Assembly (NCBI GenBank): GCA_903934275.1
Contig: CAIZNF010000157.1
Location: 1 to 5,011 of the forward strand
Direction of reading: 5' to 3'
Source of the DNA: an uncultured Nitrosomonadales bacterium
GTDB lineage: Bacteria > Pseudomonadota > Gammaproteobacteria > Burkholderiales > Gallionellaceae
Length of the DNA stretch: 5,011 nt
Shown: positions 1 through 5,011 of the stretch, piece after piece
Numbering within the stretch: the first letter of the stretch is position 1
How the letters are laid out: every line of letters starts with the position of its first letter
Made by a program: the position numbers and the translations under genes
Notes under the pieces: generated by a model
Databases searched by the model: none
Seen by the model: the letters and a program-made list of their open reading frames with translations, nothing else
Told to the model about the DNA's origin: nothing

Positions 1-26
1 GATTTTCTTTCCATGCCAAAAACACC

Positions 27-54
27 AAGATTTCTCGCGGAGCTCGAAATGACA
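27..54. repeat. Imperfect palindromic intergenic repeat (ATTTCTCGC...GCTCGAAAT type)
   Basis: The arms ATTTCTCGC (30-38) and GCTCGAAAT (42-50) can pair with five outer and two inner base pairs around a two-base mismatch and a GGA loop, and are followed by GACA. I remember near-identical palindromes scattered between genes in many bacterial genomes, so I call it a dispersed intergenic repeat. Only one copy is seen here and no function is known to me. The surrounding frame (1-138) is open but has no recognisable protein. Confidence 0.45.
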
Positions 55-67
55 ATCCTTTTTGGCT

Positions 68-84
68 GTTCGCCAAAGGCGAAC
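68..84. repeat. Perfect 7-bp hairpin, possible weak terminator
   Basis: GTTCGCC (68-74) and GGCGAAC (78-84) pair perfectly over an AAA loop. On the + strand the hairpin is followed after three bases by a run of four T, so it could be a weak intrinsic terminator for a gene left of the window. No such gene can be recognised. It may equally be another palindromic intergenic repeat. Confidence 0.4.
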
Positions 85-139
85 CTCATTTTCCCGGCGC
101 AGTCTGGAAAAATGCCTAGTCACTTACCAGTCAAATGAT

Positions 140-222
140 GTCAAAACGTGACAAGAATTTTTCAACGAAACCGTAGGGTGGGCGGGGCCCGACCTACATT
201 TTTGGATCCGGCTCGTCCGGCT
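140..222 (-). repeat. Palindromic intergenic repeat, copy 1 (short form)
   Basis: Positions 140-222 match the reverse complement of 5011-4909 closely: the edge GTCAAAA, then TGACAA, then a shared block ATTTTTCAACGAAACCG, then CCCGACCTACA and a TCCGG-rich end. The centre can fold as an imperfect hairpin (173-197: five pairs, a mismatch, a wobble pair, four pairs, loop GGG). Compared with copy 2 this copy lacks the middle, so two hairpins are collapsed into one. Read in the direction of the small gene at 252-506 it begins about 30 bases after that gene's stop codon. Copy 2 has the same relation to glyS. The strand given is the direction of the upstream gene. Confidence 0.85.
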
Positions 223-251
223 TAGGTTACTCAGAAGGCGTGAGAGAGGAG

Positions 252-506
252 TTACGACAAATTTAGCTGGGCCTTAGATTTTCTGCCCGGCGCTGCTGGA
301 GGGGTATACCCAGCTATCCTATAAATGGTCCCCTCTATTTTTTTGCCCTTCTCAAACCTGATCGAATGACACGCTACGATCTCGCATTTGGCAGCAAGCT
401 CCGTCAACTGGACGCGCATTTTTGCCAGTGGAATACCCATAGCCTTAGCGATCTCAGTATCGAGACGTTCACCATTTATTTTTAGATATTGCCGTATTTG
501 TTCCAT
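252..506 (-). CDS. Small winged-helix-like protein of unknown function
   Basis: This encodes an 84-residue soluble protein with no signal peptide or membrane segment. Residues 1-11, 15-24 and 27-39 look like three helices of a helix-turn-helix (LDTEIAKAMGIP, then AKMRVQLTELAAK). Residues 42-67 look like a beta wing (EIVACHSIRFEKGKK, then GTIYRIAGY). The tail is basic and proline-rich (PPAAPGRKSK). This layout suggests a small DNA-binding regulator, and I recall similar short proteins in betaproteobacterial genomes and mobile regions, but I cannot name a family firmly. The start ATG (504-506) has no clear Shine-Dalgarno sequence. A dyad at 519-536 lies 12 bases before the start and could be an autoregulatory operator. 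Downstream it runs into repeat copy 1. The gene stands alone between mobile debris and repeats, so it may be a remnant of an acquired segment. Confidence 0.65.
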   Translation of the reverse strand: MEQIRQYLKINGERLDTEIAKAMGIPLAKMRVQLTELAAKCEIVACHSIRFEKGKKIEGTIYRIAGYTPPAAPGRKSKAQLNLS

Positions 507-518
507 AAGGCTCGCATG

Positions 519-536
519 ATGTCACAAATTTGACAT
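519..536 (-). promoter_or_regulatory. Operator-like dyad upstream of the small HTH gene
   Basis: ATGTCA (519-524) and TGACAT (531-536) form a perfect 6-bp inverted repeat with a 6-base spacer, ending 12 bases before the start codon of the minus-strand gene at 252-506. A dyad at this place before a helix-turn-helix gene is typical of an autoregulatory site. That role is inference, and no convincing -35/-10 pair was found around it. A very similar dyad lies at 138-154, at the edge of repeat copy 1. Confidence 0.4.
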
Positions 537-659
537 TCGTGAACATTAATTTGCGGGGCGAAGCTGCACGTCGTGTTGCTTTTTCGGCTGTATGAAGGCA
601 AATGATCCCGTCAAAACTCCTGATCGGCCACAAAGTTCAGCAGCCCCTACCCATGAACC

Positions 660-1442
660 TCAAGCAGTCAACGGATTGGGTGTGAGCACCAAATTAAGCC
701 TCGAGGCGAGTTTTCGTAGTAAACGTCGCCCTGTTTGGGCGAATTTTTATTCGCAATGGGTGATGCCCTTTTCAACAAATTGGATACCTTTGACCATTAC
801 ATTTCAGTACAGCGTAGCAATTTTTCGCGCCAGCGCCTGATTGGTAAGCAGCCCGGCGTGCTTGGTGTCCTCGCCACTCGTCGCTTAATACACTCCGGGA
901 GCCGGTCCCGGCCACAAAGTGAAGTGTTTGGCTGTCGGCCAGCGTGCCAAGTTAATGCCGACTTCGCCGGTCAATTGCAGAATCGAGTAGTCCGTCAAAT
1001 CCGGCAACACGCTCGCATCACGACCACCATTGAGCGCCACAACCAGCGGATGCATATCCGCAATGCGCGGCGCACTCTGGCTGGCCGCTTTCACGGGGTT
1101 TTTCTTGATGCCAACCCTCTGTGTCGGGGCAACCCTGTTGTCGGAGCAAGTGTCGAACCCCGCTAGGCCATGTTTGCCGTCACTGCCGTCGTCACCGGCA
1201 CCGTTATCTTGCGCGCTACGGGCACGCAACGCTTGTTCGACGCGCGCATCGCACCCAGCGATCTGCGCCTGATAAAAATCCCAGCCCGACAGTGCCTATA
1301 ACAGCGCAAACGGGTGTTCTTCGCGCCACGAACCTTGCAGCGCGGCGCATATGCATTCGGCTTTAGCACGGCGGATCTGCACGTCACACAAGGCCAGCAA
1401 TGTTTCAACGTCTTAAATCGATTCTGCAGAATATGCACCCAA
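660..1442 (-). pseudogene. IS110-family transposase relic (C-terminal half, decayed)
   Basis: Translating the minus strand in one frame from 1442 down to a stop at 660-662 gives about 260 codons with clear IS110 similarity. The order is: linker DVETLLALCDVQIRRAKAE, then SWREEHPFALL, then GWDFYQAQIAGCDARVEQA, then the Transposase_20 (PF02371) segment INLARWPTAKHFTLWPGPAPG, and near the end ALARKIATLY, NVMVKGIQFVEKGITH and RRLLRKLASRLNLVL. In-frame stops occur at 1413-1415, 1296-1298, 885-887, 804-806 and 747-749. After APGVY (near 888) the usual SGGK-type serine motif and about 40-50 following residues are missing, and the text resumes just before ALARKIA. The N-terminal DEDD nuclease domain is also absent, and no match to it was found between 1443 and glyQ. 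The gene cannot make active transposase. No element ends or bridge-RNA region could be placed. Confidence 0.85.
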
Positions 1443-1461
1443 TATAGATCAACGGGTTATG

Positions 1462-1529
1462 GGCAGATTTTGCCGAAATATCGATTAAATCCGCGTTTCC
1501 TTAAGAGAAAGTCGCCCGCAAAATCTGCC
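1462..1529. repeat. 12-bp perfect inverted repeat, 44-base spacer
   Basis: GGCAGATTTTGC (1462-1473) and GCAAAATCTGCC (1518-1529) are exact reverse complements. The pair begins about 20 bases beyond the last recognisable codon of the transposase relic. It could be the terminal repeats of a small mobile fragment, or a stem with a long loop. Neither target-site duplications nor an encoded product are evident. Confidence 0.55.
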
Positions 1530-1728
1530 TGGTTGAACGAAATGAATGCAAACCTACCCAACGGAAAGCAGCCTCGCTCACCAAACAATCCTCATACCGC
1601 CAGCCTCTCCCGCGGGCTTCACAGCACTCAAGGGTCATGCTGCAATTCTGCGGCTATCGCGAACGCTGCTACTGCACTCCGCCCCGGTTCATGGGACTCA
1701 ATTCGGGCGAAAAAAATTGGCGGCTGTG

Positions 1729-1757
1729 GCCTCTCCTGCAAGGGGAGAGGGGCTTTT
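1729..1757 (+). terminator. Terminator-like hairpin upstream of the glyQ promoter
   Basis: CCTCTCC (1730-1736) pairs with GGAGAGG (1744-1750) over a 7-base loop, and the sequence then runs GGCTTTT (1751-1757). This has the shape of a weak intrinsic terminator reading toward glyQ and would insulate it from upstream transcription. CTCTCC/GGAGAG palindromes are also common dispersed repeats in proteobacteria, so it may be a repeat rather than a dedicated terminator. Confidence 0.4.
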
Positions 1758-1801
1758 GCTTGTTGTCCACCACTTTCGAATGAACCCTTCCAATAGTACT
1801 C

Positions 1802-1831
1802 AGGACAGGCTTCACTGAAAACCAGTAAAAT
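1802..1831 (+). promoter_or_regulatory. Probable sigma-70 promoter of glyQS
   Basis: A -10 box TAAAAT (1826-1831) lies 18 bases after a weak -35 box AGGACA (1802-1807, four of six matching TTGACA). Transcription would begin near 1838, giving a leader of about 25 bases before the glyQ ATG. The leader has no strong Shine-Dalgarno sequence and no room for a T-box or other long riboswitch. Confidence 0.45.
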
Positions 1832-1862
1832 GCGCCCCTTTGCGATTGCATAAAACCAACCG

Positions 1863-2786
1863 ATGCTTACCTTTCAACAGATCATCCTGACGCTACAGAA
1901 TTATTGGGACAAGCAGGGCTGCGCGCTGCTGCAACCCTACGATATGGAAGTCGGCGCGGGCACGTCGCACACCGCTACTTTTCTGCGCGCGCTCGGGCCC
2001 GAGCCGTGGAAAGCCGCTTATGTGCAGCCGTCGCGCCGCCCCAAGGACGGGCGCTACGGCGAGAACCCGAATCGTTTGCAGCACTACTACCAGTTTCAGG
2101 TGGTGCTGAAACCTTCGCCCGCCAACATTCTCGACTTGTATCTCGGCTCGCTCAAAGCGCTCGGTTTCGATCTCAAACAGAATGACATCCGCTTCGTCGA
2201 GGACGATTGGGAAAACCCGACGCTGGGCGCATGGGGACTGGGCTGGGAGGTGTGGCTGAACGGCATGGAGGTGACGCAGTTTACCTATTTCCAGCAGGTG
2301 GGCGGCATCGACTGCAAACCGATCACCGGCGAGATCACTTACGGACTGGAGCGGCTGGCGATGTACCTGCAAGGCGTGGAGAACGTGTTCGACCTGAGCT
2401 GGACACCGGGTGTCACCTACCGCGACGTGTACCACCAGAACGAGATCGAGCAATCCGCTTACAACTTTGAGCACAGCGATGTGGAATTTTTACTCGGCGC
2501 GTTCGGCAGCCATGAGAAGCAGGCCAAGTATCTGATGGGACAGCAACTGGCTTTGCCCGCCTACGAGCAGGTGCTGAAAGCCGCGCACAGTTTTAATTTG
2601 CTGGATGCGCGCGGCGCAATCTCTGTGACGGAACGCGCTGCTTATATCGGACGCATTCGCAACCTGGCGCGCAGCGTTGCGCAAAGCTATTTCGACAGCC
2701 GCGCCCGGCTCGGCTTTCCGATGGCACCTCGCGCATGGGCGGATGAAGTGCTGGCGCAAATAGAAAAGAAAGCGATGACAGCATGA
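1863..2786 (+). CDS. glyQ: Glycyl-tRNA synthetase alpha subunit
   Basis: GlyQ is the catalytic subunit of the cytoplasmic alpha2beta2 glycyl-tRNA synthetase. It activates glycine with ATP and, with GlyS, charges tRNA-Gly. The 307 residues agree with the roughly 300 usual for the family and the whole chain is recognisable. The N-terminus is [34 protein letters not shown] (about 55-73) carries class II motif 2, with its arginine followed by the [10 protein letters not shown] strand. The conserved block [20 protein letters not shown] spans about 117-136. [16 protein letters not shown] (156-171) is motif 3, with the ATP-binding arginine in GLER. The ATG start fits the family N-terminus, although the preceding bases lack a strong ribosome-binding site. 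A probable promoter lies at 1802-1831. The stop overlaps the glyS start by four bases, so the two subunits are translationally coupled. No damage is seen. Confidence 0.98.
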   Translation: MLTFQQIILTLQNYWDKQGCALLQPYDMEVGAGTSHTATFLRALGPEPWKAAYVQPSRRPKDGRYGENPNRLQHYYQFQVVLKPSPANILDLYLGSLKALGFDLKQNDIRFVEDDWENPTLGAWGLGWEVWLNGMEVTQFTYFQQVGGIDCKPITGEITYGLERLAMYLQGVENVFDLSWTPGVTYRDVYHQNEIEQSAYNFEHSDVEFLLGAFGSHEKQAKYLMGQQLALPAYEQVLKAAHSFNLLDARGAISVTERAAYIGRIRNLARSVAQSYFDSRARLGFPMAPRAWADEVLAQIEKKAMTA

Positions 2787-4900
2787 GTACCAAGAATTTG
2801 CTGGTTGAGTTGCTCGTCGAAGAGCTGCCGCCGAAGGCGCTGAAGAAACTGGGCGAGAGTTTTGCCGAGGGGCTGACTGCAAGCCTGAAGGCGCAAGGTC
2901 TGGCTTCCGGCGAAAGCACCGTGGCTTCTTTTGCTTCGCCCCGCCGCCTTGCGGTAAAAGTTGGCAATGTAATCACTAAAGCAAGCGACAAATCTGTGTC
3001 GCAGAAGCTGATGCCGGTATCCGTCGGGCTGGATGCATCCGGTCAGGCGACCCCCGCGCTGTTGAAGAAACTTGCCGCGTTGGGTGTGGGCGCAGAGGCC
3101 GTATCGCAGTTACGCCGCGAAGGTGAGGGCAAAGCGGAGTCGCTGATCTACGACAGCAGGCAATCCGGGGCAACGCTGGCAGAAGGCTTACAGCATGCAT
3201 TGCAGGAGGCTCTATCAAAATTACCGATCCCCAAGATGATGACCTACCAGCTCGCCGACGGCTGGAATAGCGTGCAGTTCGTGCGCCCCGCGCATGGGTT
3301 GGTGGCGCTGCATGACAGTGATATCGTCGCAATCAAAATGCTCGGCTTAACCGCCGGACGCGAGACACAAGGCCACCGCTTCGAGGCCGACGTTGCGAAG
3401 CTGGTGCTGAAAGATGCCGACAGCTACGAAGCTCAGCTAGAAACCGAAGGTGCGGTCATCCCGAGCTTTGAAAAGCGCCGCGCCGAGATTGAAAAACAAC
3501 TCAGTGCTGCCGCCGCGAAAGAAAATCTCAAACCGATTGAGGATGACGCGTTGCTGGATGAAGTGACCGCGCTGGTCGAGCGCCCCAACGTGTTGGTCGG
3601 GCAGTTCGAAGCGGAATTTCTCGAAGTGCCGCAGGAGTGCCTGATTCTGACGATGAAGGCAAACCAGAAATATTTTCCGCTGTTGGATGCCGACGGCAAG
3701 CTGACCAATAAATTTTTGATCGTGTCCAATATTCGCCCGACTGATGCGAGTTTGGTGATCGGCGGCAACGAGCGCGTGGTGCGCCCGCGCCTGGCGGATG
3801 CGAAATTTTTCTTCGATCAGGATCGCAAGAAGACGCTCGAATCGCGCGTCGAGAAACTCGGCAACGTGGTGTACCACAACAAGCTGGGCACGCAATTGCA
3901 GCGCACCGAGCGCGTCGCCACGCTGTCCGGCACGATTGCGCGGCTGCTGGAAGCGGACAAGGCGGACGCGGAACTGGCGGCTCGACTATCCAAGGCCGAC
4001 CTGCTCACCGACATGGTGGGAGAATTTCCCGAGTTGCAGGGCATCATGGGGCGTTACTACGCGCTGCATGACGGGGAGGACAAAATAGTGGCGGATGCCA
4101 TCGAGGCGCATTACCACCCGCGCTTCGCCGGGGACACGTTGCCGCAGGGCGCGATAGCATGTGCCGTGGCGCTGGCCGATAAGCTGGATACGTTGCTCGG
4201 TATTTACGGTATCGGCCAGGTGCCTACCGGCGACAAGGATCCGTTCGGTTTGCGCCGCCATGCGTTGGGCATATTGCGCATCTTGATCGAGACACCGCTC
4301 GATTTGCCGTTACATGCGCTGATCAAGACCGCTGCCGGAAATTTCCCGGTAGGCATGTTGAGCGCGACGGTGGTAAGCGACGTGGAAAGCTTCATGCTGG
4401 ATCGCTTGCGCGGCTATCTGCGCGAGCGCGATTTCGAGGTGCAGCATATCGAGGCCGTGCTATGCATATTGAATGGGCGCATGCACGAGGTTTTACCGCG
4501 CCTGCAAGGGGTGCGCGCATTCGCCGCGCTGGAAGTGGCGAAAGACCTGGCCGCAGCTAACAAACGCGTGCAGAACATCATGCGCAAGAACAGCGAAGAA
4601 CTCGGTGCCGATCTCGCTAACGCGACCGTGAAGCCCGCACTGTTAAAGGAAGCCGCCGAACGTGACCTGCACCAGTCCATACAGGACATCACGCCATTTG
4701 CGCAGGGCTATTTGAACCACGGTGACTACGCGCAGAATCTGAAAGTGCTGACCACACTAAAACCTTTCATCGACGATTTTTTCGAGAAAGTTATGGTGAT
4801 GTGCGAGGACAAGGAGTTGCGCCTGAACCGGGCTGCGCTATTGCAACAACTCGGCAAATTGATGAACCAGGTTGCCGATATTTCCAAATTGGTGACGTGA
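2783..4900 (+). CDS. glyS: Glycyl-tRNA synthetase beta subunit
   Basis: GlyS is the beta subunit of the alpha2beta2 glycyl-tRNA synthetase. It binds and positions tRNA-Gly for aminoacylation by GlyQ. At 705 residues it is close to the E. coli protein (689). Landmarks in order are the N-terminal [15 protein letters not shown] (6-20), SPRRLAVKV (52-60), [10 protein letters not shown] (164-173) and GHRF (197-200). Next come the tRNA_synt_2f region with [10 protein letters not shown] (291-300) and FFFDQDRKK (342-350), and an HD-like segment with [17 protein letters not shown] (411-427), HYHPRF (443-448), [11 protein letters not shown] (463-473) and [16 protein letters not shown] (481-496). A DALR-type anticodon-binding C-terminus includes ANKRVQNIM (592-600) and [18 protein letters not shown] (670-687). 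Its ATG overlaps the glyQ stop as ATGA, and the purine-rich GAAAAGAAAG about ten bases upstream may serve as ribosome-binding site. The gene is intact and is followed nine bases later by repeat copy 2, whose hairpins may end the operon transcript. Confidence 0.98.
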   Translation: MSTKNLLVELLVEELPPKALKKLGESFAEGLTASLKAQGLASGESTVASFASPRRLAVKVGNVITKASDKSVSQKLMPVSVGLDASGQATPALLKKLAALGVGAEAVSQLRREGEGKAESLIYDSRQSGATLAEGLQHALQEALSKLPIPKMMTYQLADGWNSVQFVRPAHGLVALHDSDIVAIKMLGLTAGRETQGHRFEADVAKLVLKDADSYEAQLETEGAVIPSFEKRRAEIEKQLSAAAAKENLKPIEDDALLDEVTALVERPNVLVGQFEAEFLEVPQECLILTMKANQKYFPLLDADGKLTNKFLIVSNIRPTDASLVIGGNERVVRPRLADAKFFFDQDRKKTLESRVEKLGNVVYHNKLGTQLQRTERVATLSGTIARLLEADKADAELAARLSKADLLTDMVGEFPELQGIMGRYYALHDGEDKIVADAIEAHYHPRFAGDTLPQGAIACAVALADKLDTLLGIYGIGQVPTGDKDPFGLRRHALGILRILIETPLDLPLHALIKTAAGNFPVGMLSATVVSDVESFMLDRLRGYLRERDFEVQHIEAVLCILNGRMHEVLPRLQGVRAFAALEVAKDLAAANKRVQNIMRKNSEELGADLANATVKPALLKEAAERDLHQSIQDITPFAQGYLNHGDYAQNLKVLTTLKPFIDDFFEKVMVMCEDKELRLNRAALLQQLGKLMNQVADISKLVT

Positions 4901-4908
4901 GAAAAGCG

Positions 4909-5011
4909 GAGCCGGAAAAGTCGGAGCTAAAATTGTAGGTCGGGCTCTGCCCGACATGGTGGGCAAAGCCCACCATGCGGTTTCGTTGAAAAATTTTTGT
5001 CATCTTTTGAC
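4909..5011 (+). repeat. Palindromic intergenic repeat, copy 2 (long form, cut by window end)
   Basis: This is the inverted partner of 140-222. It starts AGCCGG nine bases after the glyS stop and contains two adjacent hairpins (4939-4977). It then has the shared block CGGTTTCGTTGAAAAATT and ends TGTCATCTTTTGAC at the window edge, so it may continue. It is longer than copy 1 because it keeps both hairpins. Read along the upstream gene, both copies have the same orientation. It resembles REP- or MITE-like intergenic palindromes, but no transposase partner (such as a RAYT) is in the window. Confidence 0.85.
4939..4977 (+). terminator. Double hairpin after glyS, possible operon terminator
   Basis: GTCGGGC (4939-4945) pairs with GCCCGAC (4949-4955) over a TCT loop. 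CATGGTGGGC (4955-4964) pairs with GCCCACCATG (4968-4977) over an AAA loop. Both stems are perfect and GC-rich and share base 4955. The nearest T-run (4994-4998) is 17 bases further on, too far for a classic intrinsic terminator. The structure may instead stabilise the 3' end or work with Rho. It is part of repeat copy 2. Confidence 0.55.

Larger units (their letters stand above)
1443..1862. other. Non-coding stretch between the transposase relic and glyQ
   Basis: No protein could be recognised in any frame. Frames that stay open here (for example on the + strand at 1314-1796 and 1546-1818, and on the minus strand at 1669-1851) give low-complexity, Arg/Ser/Pro-rich text of the kind produced by non-coding DNA. 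The stretch holds a 12-bp inverted repeat (1462-1529), a terminator-like hairpin (1729-1757) and the probable glyQ promoter (1802-1831). Part of it may be insertion-sequence flank, but the left edge of the relic cannot be defined better than about 1440. Confidence 0.6.

Noticed and set aside
1..138. Open + strand frame from the window start, as the tail of an upstream gene
   Set aside because: It passes through a palindromic repeat and a hairpin, and the 45 residues resemble no protein I know. Open length this short is not evidence.
885..1229. Minus-strand open frame of 114 residues as a standalone gene
   Set aside because: It is only the longest stop-free piece of the transposase relic. Homology continues in the same frame on both sides of its stops, and its nominal start is an internal TTG codon.
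592..1366. Overlapping + strand open frames at 592-840, 735-1166, 1030-1272 and 1121-1366
   Set aside because: They lie opposite or beside the IS110 relic, whose minus-strand frame explains the DNA. Their translations show no recognisable protein.
1163..1438. Minus-strand open frame of 91 residues
   Set aside because: It is a shifted frame over the same relic. The IS110 similarity is in the other frame.
1669..1851. Minus-strand 60-residue frame before glyQ
   Set aside because: It covers the hairpin repeat and the glyQ promoter. Its text (for example KPLSPCRRG) is a typical translation artefact of CTCTCC-type repeats.
1780..1862. T-box or glycine riboswitch before glyQ
   Set aside because: The leader from the likely start site is only about 25 bases, with no specifier-loop or aptamer-like structure. 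T-boxes are also not expected in this lineage.
1893..2474. Long minus-strand open frame inside glyQ
   Set aside because: It is antisense to a clearly conserved glyQ, as expected from its codon bias. The same holds for the antisense frames across glyS.
140..5011. CRISPR array from the repeated hairpins
   Set aside because: There are only two copies, inverted and kilobases apart, with no regularly spaced repeats or cas genes.

Overview
The window carries a chromosomal glycyl-tRNA synthetase operon, glyQ-glyS. Upstream of it lies an accessory-looking stretch with a small winged-helix-like gene, a decayed IS110-family transposase and several short palindromic repeats. The separate alpha and beta GlyRS subunits, their bacterial-type sequences and the 4-bp ATGA overlap point to a proteobacterium. 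The style of the intergenic repeats and the closeness of the proteins to those I remember make a betaproteobacterium (Nitrosomonadales or Gallionellaceae-like) my best guess. That placement is inference, not proof.

Layout. Positions 1-251 hold no convincing gene, but contain a widespread-looking imperfect palindrome (27-54), a perfect small hairpin (68-84) and the first copy of a roughly 85-100 bp repeat (140-222). A minus-strand gene at 252-506 encodes an 84-residue protein with a winged-helix look, and a 6-bp-arm dyad (519-536) sits just in front of its start. Positions 660-1442 on the minus strand are a relic of an IS110-family transposase. One reading frame can be followed for about 260 codons through five nonsense codons. 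The N-terminal catalytic DEDD half is absent, and a block containing the serine motif of the C-terminal domain appears deleted. Positions 1443-1862 are non-coding, with a 12-bp inverted repeat, a terminator-like hairpin and the probable glyQ promoter.

glyQ (1863-2786) and glyS (2783-4900) are both intact and co-directional. Their products assemble into the alpha2beta2 class II enzyme that charges tRNA-Gly. The alpha subunit forms glycyl-adenylate, and the beta subunit recognises the tRNA.

A second copy of the 140-222 repeat follows glyS (4909-5011) in inverted orientation relative to the first. Both copies therefore lie just 3' of a gene and are oriented the same way relative to transcription of that gene, which suggests a 3'-end or terminator-like role. 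I do not see a convincing new multi-gene system here. The most interesting points are the repeat's placement, the similarity of its edge to the dyad in front of the small regulator-like gene, and the unusually frame-preserved transposase relic.
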